A DNA stretch of 64,000 nt, taken from Guadua angustifolia. Its lineage: Eukaryota > Streptophyta > Magnoliopsida > Poales > Poaceae. The notes below the pieces were generated by a model. That model made no database searches. It had not been told where the DNA came from and was given only the letters and a program-made list of their open reading frames with translations. The stretch spans positions 14,068,852 to 14,132,851 of the forward strand of contig CM070508.1 of the NCBI GenBank assembly GCA_036346375.1, given 5' to 3'. Below are positions 22,901 to 33,550 of the stretch, one piece after another (the stretch's first letter is position 1; every line of letters begins with the position of its first letter). A program made the translations under genes and the position numbers.

Positions 22901-23560
22901 TGGCTCTCCTGTAGCAGATTCTACCCATTATCGTGGTCTGGCTGGTGTGTTGCAGTATTTGACACTCACTCGTCCTGACATTGCCTATGCAGTCCAGCAA
23001 ACTTGTCTCTTCATGCACGACCCCCAGGAGCCTCATTATGCGCTTGTTAAGCGTATACTTGGGTATATTTGTGGTACACTCGATTTTGGTATTTAGCTTC
23101 ATCGTACTTTCACGACGGATGTTACTGCTTATTCAGATGCCAATTGGGCCGGGTGCCCGGACACTCGATGATCCACTTCAGGATATGGTGTTTTCTTGGC
23201 TGATAATCTCGTCTCATGGTCATCCAAGCGCCAGCCTACTATTTCTCGTTCTAGTGTCGAAGCTGAGTATCGTGCTGTCGCTAATGCCGTGGCAGAGACC
23301 ACTTGGTTGCAGCAACTCTTGATGGAACTTCACTGCTCCATCCAGCGTGCTACTCTTGTATATTGTGACAATGTAAGTGCAGTTTATCTCTCGACGAACC
23401 CGATGCAGCATCAGCGCACCAAACACATCGAGATTGATCTTCACTTTGTTTGAGACAAGGTAGCTGCGGGTGCTGTTCAACTTCTCCATGTTCCGAATGC
23501 CGACATTTTCACCAAAGGTCTTCCCGCTTCGGTTTTCAATGAGTTTCACTCCAGTCTGAA
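19927..23560 (+). pseudogene. Broken gag-pol of the copia element
   Basis: Gag begins at ATG 19927 and meets a stop after about 56 codons. A gag-pre-integrase piece lies at 20730-20880 (LGHEAFARLTNTGA, CHACQLGRHTRLPF). Integrase follows at 20900-21590 (YYLIILDDCSHFL, CPYTSQQNGRTEH, then YWVEALHAATYLLNRHPTKT). Reverse transcriptase occupies 22100-22900 (GKWIFHHKFHSDGSLDRYKA, catalytic YVDD near 22650, SLYGLKQALCAWY) with a gap near 22440-22470. RNase H runs from 23100 to 23540 (SSVEAEYRAVANA, QHQRTKHIEIDLHFV, ADIFTKGLP). Numerous in-frame stops and shifts show the copy is dead. Proline- and alanine-rich sequence at 21690-22020 is the usual linker between integrase and reverse transcriptase. 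Confidence 0.85.
20280..20700. other. Foreign segment replacing part of copia gag
   Basis: Between the gag remnant and the pre-integrase motif the expected gag C-terminus and protease are missing. Instead there is non-coding sequence with a TATA-like CTTTATATAAGATGGG at about 20410. It reads like an LTR or promoter fragment, but I found no ends or target duplication, so its source is open. Confidence 0.4.
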
Positions 23561-23596
23561 CATTTGTTCTACTCCCGCTCCGACTCGGGGGGGGGG

Positions 23597-23792
23597 GGTT
23601 AGATTCTATGTTTAGACTAGGCATAATATCTTCCATCTATGTTTAGCATTGCAGAATTGATTAGGTCTCTTGCCTTCCTATTCCCACGGTCTCTTTTTAT
23701 AGACCGCATGGATGAATATGGAAGTGTTGGGACTATATATACATGTACCATATCTCTTTGATATATACACATAAGTGCTAATCCAACTATCA
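23597..23792 (+). repeat. 3' LTR of the copia element
   Basis: Matches the 5' LTR without the LINE block. Its first base T has changed to G in a G-run (GGTTAGATTC in place of TGTTAGATTC). Ends CTATCA, followed by CAGAT. Confidence 0.8.
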
Positions 23793-24420
23793 CAGATCCC
23801 CTCCCTCTCCTCTCGCTGTAGATTTTCTATCACATCGCATCGACTGTAAAGTGAGGTAAAAAAAGCGCGAGAGAGGAAATATATCTACATGTTCAGTTCA
23901 CTTGTTCTTAGTTCTTGCTCAGTGCGAAGCTTTACCAACATGAGAGCTCAATCGGTTAGAGGGAAGGATTGCCTCTTGCTAGATGCAAATTGTAAAAGTT
24001 CACCGCGGCACTACTTGTTTGCAAGCTTTGTGTTTTTTTTCCATGGCTTAATTTTTGTTGGAAGTTTGGCTTTTATCCGAACCAAATTGCAAATATAGTA
24101 TCCTCTTGACCACGGCAGCTACCTACCACACTCTCATGCTGCAGCAAGTGATACATGTCATCCCCTGATCCTTCCGCAGTCGAGAAGATGATAGATTTAC
24201 AGTTTCGTTCGAATATTACCAAAAAAATCAAACGAAAAAACCAAAAACTAGCTTATTTGTTGTTTTCCCTCCTCGTGTGCTTCTATGCGAGGCAGATCCC
24301 CATGAGAGAATGTGTGTTGCAAACTACTCCTGGCAATGGGTAGTAGGGTAGGGGTATCTGCTTCCATGGCATGTAGCCATGTACTACGAACTGGACATAT
24401 ATATATATACACACACACAC
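23793..24420. other. Intergenic stretch ending in an AT/AC microsatellite
   Basis: No gene recognised. A microsatellite ATATATATATATACACACACACAC lies directly before the TRIM at 24421; the part after the TRIM continues ATATACACACACA, so the insertion sits inside the microsatellite. Confidence 0.5.
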
Positions 24421-24697
24421 TGTTGAAGTATAAGTGAATTGCCCACCTTTCCTCATTAGCTTAAGCTTTTGAATGAACTGGTTGGTGCATACAACTCAAT
24501 ATGATATCAGAGCTAAGAGGTCTCAAGTTCAAGACCCGATTGGCGTAATTAAAAAAAATAATTGCAGCTCACTTCTATTCCACGTCCTAGGCCTGAGGAA
24601 GCCTATACGTGAGGGGGAGTGTTGAAGTATAAGTGAATTGCCCACCTTTTTTCATCAGCTTAAGCTTTTGAGTGAACTGGTTGGTGCATACAACTCA
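24421..24697 (+). mobile_element. Complete TRIM (SMART-like), 277 bp
   Basis: Two 78-bp terminal direct repeats (24421-24498 and 24620-24697) begin TGTTGAAGTATAAGTG and end CAACTCA, with only a few differences. Inside the first repeat lies TGATATCAGAGC (24502-24513), one mismatch from the initiator-Met primer site. Directly before the second repeat is the purine tract GTGAGGGGGAG (24609-24619). This is the full set of cis signals of an LTR retrotransposon in miniature, with about 120 bp inside and no coding. Size and repeat length fit the very small SMART/TRIM elements known in grasses. Target duplication is masked by the surrounding microsatellite. Confidence 0.88.
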
Positions 24698-25007
24698 ATA
24701 TACACACACAGTGCAGGTAGGATCTGCAGGGAGTAAAGGGTCATCTCCTTCCCTAGGGCCTGAGCATTCAATAATTTTGGAGTGTCTGTGTAGTATCTTG
24801 GGCCTGCTAGGGGAAATTGCTAGAGGCTGTTGCCATTGAAACATGGCATTTTTTTGTGACAGCCCTTTGGTTTACAGTTTTTAACTAAAAGTCCAGCTTT
24901 CTCTCTCTCTTCCTCTATGTTCTGGTTAGTGTCATAGCGTGGAAGTAGCAATACATGATTGCCACATGAATTTAGGTAGAATGCGTGGAGAAGGATTGAA
25001 AAAAAAC
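24698..25007. other. Short intergenic stretch, nothing recognised
   Basis: Non-coding sequence with CTCTCTCT near 24900; no feature supported. Confidence 0.3.
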
Positions 25008-26407
25008 CTAGGATCGACATCGTACCGGTAGTTAGAGGGTGAATCTTGTATTAAAAAATCTTTTCACTTCAATAGAGATAAGAAGATCATGATTAACCTT
25101 GCAAGCTGCGGAAAAGAACAAGAGTAACCAAAAACCATCAAGAGCAGCATTTTCCCTACCAAACCGGTCTGACCACCAGCCTATGTGTGGTTTGACTGGT
25201 GGTTGGTTTGACTGACGAGGGAACTACAGTCTAACCATTTCCATGCTGACATATCTGAAATAGCATGATTTCAAAACAAAAAAATTATCCAACTTTTTAT
25301 TTATTGAATCAATTTCAACGAATTGTGAAACCTAACATCCTTTGGATTGTCACTAACCTATTCCAACAAACAATCTTAAGAATTGTTGTCAAAATTCTAA
25401 CCTTTATCTATTTAAAAGAAGAGAAGTCAAGAACCATGTAAAAGGGAGAAAACACAATCTACTCAAGTTAATGAGATCAAACTTGTAAAAATGATCCAAG
25501 ATGAGATCCTACATGCCTTAAGAAACAATATCTTATAACAAATCAATATAGTACATGCTAGAACAAGAAGACACCAAGATATCTCAAGAAACCTAAGAAA
25601 TCATACAAAAAAGGCAAATAAACCATGAGAGAAGTTTGATCTTGTATTACCACTCGGAGATTTGTGTTTACAGCAACTCCACTTGGAGGATAAAACCCTA
25701 AAGGCAACACTCACTCATCTTAGTTTCATTGTTGGAGGCTCCGGTGCAAATATGAACTTCTCATGCCCTTATATAGTGAATGCTCACATAAAATCCTAAA
25801 ATCTAGATACAAAGTGGATTCCATCCACTAACTCATGGTAAACCCGATAAACCCAATACATAATGGATTTTTCTACACGCACAATATGCTTCTCAAAGCG
25901 GTGTCTTCAACCTTGCCTCCAATAGCTTGAATCCATCATCATGTCCTGTGTGAAGTCCCCTTGACCTAATTCGCCTAGGCCTTCACCGTGGTTTCACAAA
26001 CCGCCTTTGCCGCAGTTTTATAAACCACTCACTTTTCCAGTTTTATAGCAAATGACTACTTTACCCCTCAACCAACGTTTCCGAATTCCTTGGCCTTGAA
26101 GCATCGTCTATACTTCATCGTCTTCAATGTGGCTTCAATGACTTCCCATCAAGCCTCTCATATATTCGAACCGTCGTCATTTGCAAAGGGGCCTAAGTCA
26201 CTTGATGCACCAAATGACCCTCTCAATCTTGACCACTTGTGCCTTCCATGATATTTGACCATCTTGCACCTTAATTGAGTCCAACCATCTCACCCGACTT
26301 CCATAACCACACTAGACCTTGGATCTCCTAACCAACTCTCGGTCCTTACCGTTGATTATAATTGACTCCAAGCCACCTACATAACAATAGACCAAGCAAA
26401 CCCTTTA

Positions 26408-26678
26408 GAGCAAGGCTAATAATAGAGCCCACTGTTAATTGTATGATGTTACCATGTCATATAGATCCATCACTACTAACACTCATAGAATGGGGTGGGC
26501 TATAAGATTGGCTATTAGATTGACATCTTCTCTTTCTCTTTCTTCTATTTGTCTTGGAGCACGTGTAGAGGTGGGCTGTTGCATGAGAGCCCACTCCTCT
26601 CATTTTTAGATGCCTTTCTCTTCCATATAGGCAAAAGTGCCACATAAGCGAGCTATAAGTCTCTTACTATACTTGCTC
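26408..26678. mobile_element. Tourist-like MITE, third family
   Basis: Ends GAGCAAGGCTAATAATAGAG and, read inward from the right, GAGCAAGTATAGTAAGAGAC are flanked by TTA (26405-26407 and 26679-26681). At 271 bp with no coding it is a standard PIF/Harbinger MITE inserted in the LTR remnant. Confidence 0.82.
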
Positions 26679-26989
26679 TTACAGGCACAAGTTCCTTTCA
26701 ACTTGACCCATATCGGTCTGTAAAATGCATCATGCAATACATGCAACATTCACACAGCCCTAGACCTATTCCCAGAATAACTCTCAACCTCCAGCATTAA
26801 AATCACCATAAGCCAGTCTGTTCGCAAGTTCCATGCCAGTTAGACCATAGCGGTTTGACCGCCATGCAACTTCCTGTCAAACTAGTCCTCATGAACCAAA
26901 ACACCCCCAAAAACACTCGGTCTGGAATTTCACTTCAAAAGCTATCTCCTTTCGGCTCGATGCTCAAATTGCCATGGGATTTTATCAAA

Positions 26990-28227
26990 GAGAGCAACTA
27001 CCGTACACTATACTGTTCGGATCTGATCCGAACGGTATAGCATCCAGCCGTCCAATCCTAATTCCTTCCTCCCGCTGAGTTTATAGTACGTGTACCTAAT
27101 TAACCTTCTTTCTTGCCTTCTCACTTAGCTTGTTTGGTGGCGATCAAAGCATTCATGCATGCCTTTGTCTTTTGTTAGAAAGACCGCCACAAACGGCACT
27201 ACTGACTTTGTCCATGGAAGGAGGTACGCATGCCAAAAGCGAGGTGCAAAAGAAAATGCGCTAGCTACGACATTTCCATGGATGTTAACGTCACAAACTT
27301 AACCACGAACCTTATGCAACTCATGTGTAAAACGTTCAAACTTATCATTGAACCTCATGAAACTTATTTGTGAAACGCCTTGAACCTCATGCAACTCATC
27401 TGTGAAACGTTCCAAAACTTAGCATTGAACCTCATTAAAATTATCTTCACATTTTGAAACTTAGCCCTGAACCTCATGCAACTCATACGTGAAAATATCC
27501 TCAAAACGTAGCCTTGAACCTCATGAAACTTACATCAAACGTCCGAAACTTAGCATCGAACCTCATGAAACTTATCTCGTGAAACGTTATGAAACTTAGC
27601 CATTAAACCTCCTACAACTCATTTGTGAAATGTCCCAAAACTTAGCATTGAACCACATGAAACTTAATTATCGCAAAACGCCCCAAACGTAGCCACGAAC
27701 CTCATGCAACTCATCTCGTGAAAATGTCAAAACGTAGCCTTGAACATCATGAAACTTACTTGTGAAACGTCTTAAAACTTAGCATCGAACCTCATGAAAC
27801 TTATCGTGAAACGTCATGAAACTTAGCCCTTAAACCTTACGCAACTCATTTGTGAAACGTCACGAAACTCAAGATTGAACCACATGAAACTTATCGCAAA
27901 ATGTCACGAAACTTAGTCCCGAACATGATGCAACTCATCTATGAAACGTCCGAAACTTAGCATTGAACATCATAAAACTTATCGTGAAACATCACGAATC
28001 TCATGTAACTCATCGTGAAACGCCCGAAACTTAACCCGAAACTCATAAACCTCATAAAGCTGGGGCATGTATATCAGCATATGCATGTGAATGTGATGAG
28101 TAGAAAGATCCAGGGCACATGCAACCCGGACATGGAAGAAAGGAGAAACTATAGCTATTAGATAAAATGTGGAATTGCTATGGCGTTACAAACAGAGACA
28201 GCGGTATATCGTTGGATAGCTTTACTG
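26990..28227. mobile_element. Probable Mutator-like element (9-bp TSD) filled by a minisatellite
   Basis: A perfect 9-bp direct repeat TTTATCAAA flanks the segment (26981-26989 and 28228-28236). The LTR-remnant sequence reads on continuously if one copy and the segment are removed. Nine bases is the Mutator-superfamily duplication length. The terminal inverted repeats are weak (GAGAGCAACTACCGTACAC against CAGTAAAGCTATCCAACGA). Near the left end is a strong hairpin, CTATACTGTTCGGATC/GATCCGAACGGTATAG (27008-27040). Most of the inside is the tandem array at 27275-28060. No transposase is encoded. Confidence 0.6.
27275..28060. repeat. Minisatellite, about 40-48 bp unit, roughly 16-18 variant copies
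   Basis: The core words GAACCTCATGAAACTTAT, GTGAAACGTC and AAACTTAGCATT alternate with GAACCTCATGCAACTCAT throughout, giving degenerate units of about 40-48 bp. Copies alternate between an 'AAACTTAT' and a 'CAACTCAT' type, suggesting a higher-order dimer unit. The copy number is an estimate by eye. Confidence 0.8.
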
Positions 28228-28450
28228 TTTATCAAAATACTCACAATACATTAGGGAATAATCTATTTTTGCCTTTTCACACTCTTTCCCTTGGCCGCAC
28301 TCAGAAGGTCGGTCTGACCAACCCTGTCAATTAGACCGTATGCCCTATGCCGGTCCGACCGGTTAAGACCGAATCCAAATCTTATTTCCTGAGCTTGTCT
28401 TTTGGCAACTCAAATTTTTTTCAAACTATCTGAATAGTGTCATATACTCA

Positions 28451-30705
28451 TCGTAGAATTGGAGGGACCTCCACGTGGTCTAACCGAAAACCAACTCTGA
28501 ACTTTGCAACTTGAGTTGCTAATAAACATCAGCAGAAAGTGATGCTACGCTCTTCTGAACGAAGGCCACAATTTTTCTATGCAAAATGAGAGAAGGGGCG
28601 ATATATAGTTGCATGCATCCGACTATACTAATACCTGAGGCTCAATTAAAGAATCTAGGATTTGCGCAGTGTCTGGCCATGTGAACATCAGAGAATCTTA
28701 TTATAACAACCGATCATGGGACCAATTATGGAACATTAGAGGCTGGCAATGGCATGCAGTCTGCTGGGGCTGAAAATAATGGCTCAAGGCAGCATGCCTT
28801 GGAGCCTGCGTTGGAGCTCACAACGGAGGCCTGGGATGGCCCAGCGAGAGGGGGGATAAGCATCTCCCTTGTCACATAGATGGATTTGTATTTGCATGGG
28901 AATCATCAGCTGCTGCTGCATGCCGCTGGGGTTCAAAGGTGCCCAACCAAAGTGGGGTAGAAAGCAAAGAGGAGTGCACCAGCTTTAATCACCGCCCTTT
29001 TCCAGCCATGGCACAGGGCAGGCATTCGTGCGTAGCATAGAGCCATAGACGGCGTAGGATACTGGATAGTGTAGTACCACTGTGATGTAGTACTAGCCTG
29101 TAGAATATAGATGCAGTAGGAGGCACAGGCAGGGGCAGAACTAGGCTAGCAAAGCACAATGGTAAAGAGCAGAGCAACCAGATCATATCATCTCATCTCA
29201 TCTTTACCCCCTCTCCCATCCTCGACCCGGCAGCAGAATGATGGAGGGCATCTCCGGGCGTGCATCTCGATGCCCCTAATCTTTCATGATGATGGTTTAC
29301 CACGATCAAGATCGCTTTTACGCATCGAATCATGCACAAAAAACCGTTCCCGATTTCCTTTGCCTAATCATTGCCGCCCGCTTGGATTTCGGGTGCACTG
29401 TCTGCCTCTTGTATGCGTGCATGTTGCTTAAGATCTTGTACAGAATTTCAGAGGTGTGTAGTCAGTCATAGGGATAAACACCAGGGGCAGGCACTCTGCA
29501 TTGGATGCTCAATTCGGTAGGATGGGAGGATGTTCGTGTGGCATAGAGAGCGCACAATTGAGAGCAACTGAACACGCTTGGGTGTTTGAGATCGTGAGAT
29601 GGGGGCATTTTCAGTGCAACGAGCCGGCTGTCCATGCCTCACCTTTCCTTGAAAGCTATCATGAGCCACCGAAGGATGCCGAACTGAATGCTTCTTCAGC
29701 ACTGACCACATTGTGAAGCAAACGAAGAGTGTACAGCAAGGGTACACAATTCTTTCAATGTTTTGGTAGCTATCAGTTTCACCCCCTTACGTACGGTACT
29801 AACTAACTGGGAGACAATTCATCTTCAGGTTACGAGTTACAACTGATTGGCTAGCCGTGAGGGACAAACACAGCAAATGATTCACCATTCAAGAAAAAGC
29901 GCACCCGAAGTGGACTGGACATAGGTGAAAGGTCCATTCTCCTCAAGGGAGGTGTACACATATCTGCAGGAATCAAACCCATGATCATCACATGGGGCAG
30001 TCAGAAATCCCTTGCTGCCAATGAGTGTCTCAACATGCAGTAAAAACAAAGCGCCGATGCAGGGGTCAGACGATGGCATTGATCAGCAGCCAGCACTGCA
30101 CATTCGTTTGTTCGTTCATCTTCACGTTCTGGGGGGGCCTGGAGAGCGGAGAGAAAGGGACGGCAGATCAGCAAAAGTCGTTATCATTCTGACGAGACGG
30201 TGTGCAAAACTGAAAATTCTGATTGCCGTGTAGAGTCCATTGGCTTGCAGTACTCTTGCGGGAACAGCGAGTGAGTACGAGGCCCGCCCGCCTGGCTGAA
30301 CGCGGAGGGACGGGGCGCTGAGCCACCAGCAGGATGACGGGGAGGGGACGCGCCGAGATGGCCGCGGCAACGGCGTCGGGGCTCGGGAGCGTGTGCTATG
30401 GGAGACGCCAAAGAGAGGGGGGAAAGCTTGGAAATACGGGCCGGCGCTTCGAGCGGAAACGGGGCCGGCAGGCGAGGTGGCAACGCCTTCCGGCCAGGTG
30501 AGCGGGCGAAAGGGCCCAGTGGTGGAGAGGGATTTGGTGCACAGTTGAGCTCGGCCGTCGTGTTGGCTATCTGGTTTTGTATTTTCGTGCGGTGGCTTTA
30601 CGGGCTGTCAGTTTGCCATCGCGGGCCGGCGTTCGTGCAGTGACGTATCGAGGCCGCGCGGTGCAGCCGTGCAGGCGGAGTATGGGCAGCTGCTTTGCGC
30701 TATAA
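28451..30705. other. Intergenic stretch without a recognised gene
   Basis: Several open frames exist but none resembles a known family. The best candidate for an expressed sequence is a GC-rich block at 30122-30483 whose minus-strand frames begin with arginine-, proline- and serine-rich sequence, as plant transit peptides do. No matching second exon could be established (the minus frame at 29882-30079 is a possible but unsupported partner). Confidence 0.3.
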
Positions 30706-30933
30706 GGGCATTTTCAGTGCATAGTTTCATTTCTCAGTTTGTAAGAGTGTTATATCAGTTTTTATCTAGGTAATCGTGTATCTTAGGTTTTATCTAGATG
30801 AAACTCTCTCACCTCCCATGAAACTCTCTCTATCTCTCTCTTCATAATTACCTTGCCATGTCACCAAATATAATGATGTGTCATGTTATTTAATGAGAAT
30901 GAAACTCAGTTGAAACTCCCACTGAGAATGGCC
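30706..30933. mobile_element. Tourist-like MITE, second family (copy 2, inverted)
   Basis: Flanked by TAA (30703-30705 and 30934-30936). Its sequence is the reverse complement of the family at 10365-10581: shared words include GAAACTCTCTC, CCTCCCATGAAACTCTCTC and TAATGAGAATGAAACT. Ends GGGCATTTTCAGTGC and GGCCATTCTCAGTGG. Confidence 0.8.
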
Positions 30934-30936
30934 TAA

Positions 30937-31589
30937 AAGGGTGTGGCCAACATATACCATATTTAGCGGAAAATTCTCATTAGTTACCTTCTCATCTTCA
31001 AAATTTTCCCTCATCTAGTCATCGGTTAATTTGTCTCTATAAGTTAAGATGGCATGAAAATGCCTCTAGACTACGTGTTAGCACTATATCTTAGGGGTTT
31101 TATTACCTCTGCCACTTGCTTCAGTCTTGTTTCAACAATTTTAACACACATTTAATTAAATTATTTAGTTTGCTATGGATGTTTCAATGCTGACATCGTA
31201 TATTAAAAGTACTGAAATAACCCAAATCATTAAAAGAAGTATTGAAATTACTTAAATAAGTATCAAAATCATTTAAACAAGTACCAAAGATTATTAAAAC
31301 CCCAAAAAATAGGGTGAACATATGTCTTAGAGGTATTTGCAAACCAACTTATTTATGGAGGGGTGGGCAAAGTAAACGAGCACGAGACATACAAGGCAAA
31401 AATTGCCAAGGCGGCTGAAAACGATGGACATGCGAGTATCCGACTGTTCAGGTGCGCGTCAGTGATGTAATGTTGTATAAAGTTAGTAAGGAAAACTGCA
31501 AGAAAATATATATGACTATAAGTTGTCCATTGTTCATGATACATCTCAACTCTCGAGGCCAGACATTCCAAGAAGACATACACATATCA
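30937..31589. other. AT-rich stretch, nothing recognised
   Basis: Contains small repeated phrases (AAGTATTGAAATTACTTAAAT / AAGTACTGAAATAACCC around 31200-31290) but no gene or bounded element. Confidence 0.35.
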
Positions 31590-31811
31590 CATACGATTCC
31601 TTAGAAAATCCGTCTGTGATACATTATATCGCGAATGGTTGAGACTATAAACTATATGTGATAATAGGATATTATAGACGGTCTATATAAAGAACTGTTT
31701 GCGATAGATGTTTCACAAACAGTTCAAAAATAGTCTGTGATACACTGTTATAATCACTAATAAATACTTACACAGGCGGAACCATCTATGATTTTCTCTT
31801 CTGTAGTAGTG
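31590..31811 (-). mobile_element. CACTA-type terminal fragment
   Basis: On the minus strand the sequence starts CACTACTACAGAAGAGAAAA at 31811 and continues with repeated words such as GTCTGTGATACA and AACAGTT in both directions (31608, 31733, 31690, 31717), like CACTA subterminal repeats. The opposite terminus was not found, so it is a fragment or a small derivative with a lost end. Confidence 0.5.
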
Positions 31812-31829
31812 TGAAGAGCATGCCTTAGT

Positions 31830-32330
31830 TCAGTTCCTGTCAACCCAGTTCTCAAAGCTACCCAAGACCTCCTTGTTACTGTTCATTCTCATGTCCTGCG
31901 TTCGGAACCCCGCGCTCTCTTCGAAATCCCGCAACTTACAGTCAAGTCTCTCCATTATCTGCAGATGACAACCATGAAAGTGTCAGTCAGGCACCGAAAG
32001 ACGCAAAGCAATGTTCAGTTACCTGCTCGAGTACTCTTCAGCGCAAGAAACGCGCACCTGTTTGCCGGCGCTGTCGAGCACTCCTGCCATCCTTCGCGGT
32101 CACGTCCAGCTCGGTGTCCGGGTCCTCGGCGAAAATGAGCAGGTACTCGGAGCAGTCGTCCAAGAAGCTGGCGATGACCTTGCGCACCTGGAGCATGCCC
32201 ACCCGGGCAAGCGCCTCCTGGACGCGAGGAGGCCTCGGACGGTCCGGCGCCCTGATCAGCCTCAGACCCGCGTGCGCGGATGGGAGAACGTCTCGTGATC
32301 CTATCCGGCGGCGCCTGGCGCCGGCTCATC
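31830..32330 (-). pseudogene. Two-exon gene of unknown function, frameshifted
   Basis: The downstream exon (31830-31958, 43 codons with stop) follows a good acceptor CATCTGCAG and encodes IMERLDCKLRDFEESAG onward. The upstream exon ends at 32058 with donor CAG/GTGCGC and encodes VGMLQVRKVIASFLDDCSEY and LIFAEDPDTELDVT. The frame of that part does not join in phase with the downstream exon. A shift near 32075 is needed so that the exon would end ..LDSAGKQ in phase 0. Codon-like composition, splice signals and a charged, soluble C-terminus suggest a former host gene; I do not recognise the family. A start ATG is not certain because the frame upstream runs into a stop near 32330. Confidence 0.5.
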
Positions 32331-32370
32331 GACGGAAGGAGTACCACGTGAACGGCTTGAATAGTGATCA

Positions 32371-33400
32371 TCTCATCGAGTTTCAGTCAGCCAGGCAAGC
32401 TAGCCGGCTGGCTCTGCGTTTGCAGTACGCAGTGTTGTGCGTGCTCGTCAACGCTGGCGCTACATTTATAGCTTATTTGCAAGCTAACAATGAGGTGTCT
32501 AGAGAACACTTGAGTGTTTTTTTATTAAATAGCACTTAAATTTTGAGCATTCCATGCATAGCCTTTTTTACATCATTAAAAATACAGAAAAACTTCAAAT
32601 ATGTTGTTTGGATGTCACGCAGGAAAAACATAGGAACTCAAAACACAGACAAGAGAGAACATGAGGTAAGACCTCATGCTATTTTTTCTCTAACTAGTAG
32701 GGTACCCGTACATTGCAACGGATCTTAAATATTCAATAACACAAGTGCTAGATTATATCAATGTTGAACCACATTACGTTAAGACCAAATGGTATACCAT
32801 TGGAATTTGAAAGCATAGTGTTGCTCCTAATATTTGTTTTTCAACCTACCATTACCACTTTTCACTTTATCCTATCAAAAGAAGAAAAAAGACGTCTGCA
32901 TTCTTACTAAATCTTTTTCTTTGTATCATGTGCACCATAAAGGCATAGATAGTTACCATCCAAAAATTTATCAGCTTACAGAAAGATCTTCAATTGATAA
33001 TTTTGCTCAAATTAATGCAAAAATCACTCACTGAAACCAGAGACTAACACGACAACAACACAATCACACGAGCCATTTCCCTAACAAAAATAATATATAT
33101 TAATTCAAAATAATATTGATGATAGTCTATCTGAACTCCTGAGAACCACAAGGCAAAATCTACGCTGTTATTGTTTGTGTTTCCTCCTAGTGCTTAGCTG
33201 CGACAAGGAAAATTCAGCAGTCAGCACAGAGGGCTCACACAAAATTACCAAGATAATTTATCTGACAGTATACTGAAGAAAACATTGAAATTGGTAAAGC
33301 AGGAAATTTACAGCATATGGCCTATCCTTCTCATAGTCACAAATACTACTTTCACCCAGTAATGCTTCTTAATTATACTGGTTACATTTGTGCTGAATTA
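32371..33400. other. Intergenic stretch
   Basis: No gene recognised. At 32691-32724 is CTAACTAGTAGGGTACCCGT and ACATTGCAACGG, a phrase often seen at the edge of dispersed grass repeats. No partner end was found. Confidence 0.3.
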
Positions 33401-33550
33401 GCCGCTTGAGTTGCTAGCTTATTTGCTTTTTATGACTCTGTTGCCACAATATTAGTAGTATCACCACTTCTAGATGCCGCTTGAGTTGCTAGCTTATTTG
33501 CTTTTTATGACTCTGTTGCGACAATATTAGTAGTATCACCACTTCTAGAT
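33401..33550. repeat. 75-bp tandem duplication
   Basis: GCCGCTTGAGTTGCTAGC.. at 33401-33475 is repeated at 33476-33550 with a single visible difference (TTGCCACAA against TTGCGACAA), so the duplication is recent. Confidence 0.95.

Larger units (their letters stand above)
19396..23792 (+). mobile_element. Ty1/copia LTR retrotransposon, decayed
   Basis: Two LTRs (19396-19857 and about 23597-23792) share TTAGATTCTA..TTTAGACTAGGC, the promoter-like ACTATATATACATGTACC and ..CTATCA ends. The 5' LTR is followed at once by TGGTATCACAAG, close to the initiator-methionine primer site TGGTATCAGAGC. A G-run precedes the 3' LTR as polypurine tract. Flanks CGGAT (19391-19395) and CAGAT (23793-23797) agree at 4 of 5, consistent with an old 5-bp duplication. 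Coding order integrase before reverse transcriptase places it in Ty1/copia. Confidence 0.88.
25008..28450 (-). repeat. Old copia-type LTR remnant with later insertions
   Basis: The left edge TAGGATCGACATCG..TTAGAGGGTGAATC resembles the LTR edge TAGGATCGAAATA..CAGAGGGGGGTGAATG of the SIRE-like element at 34170. Repeated CCGGTCTGACC / GGTTTGACTGG words occur at 25165-25230 and 28300-28370, and CACTATATAAGGGCATGAG on the minus strand (about 25765) looks like an LTR TATA region. The sequence is continuous across a Tourist MITE (26408-26678) and a Mutator-like element (26990-28227). The outer right boundary was not found. Confidence 0.45.

Noticed and set aside
29159..29747. Short frames on both strands taken as a gene candidate
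   Set aside because: No family resemblance, no splice signals that join the pieces.
30122..30483. Minus-strand first exon of a plastid-targeted protein
   Set aside because: Transit-peptide-like composition only; no downstream exon could be joined.
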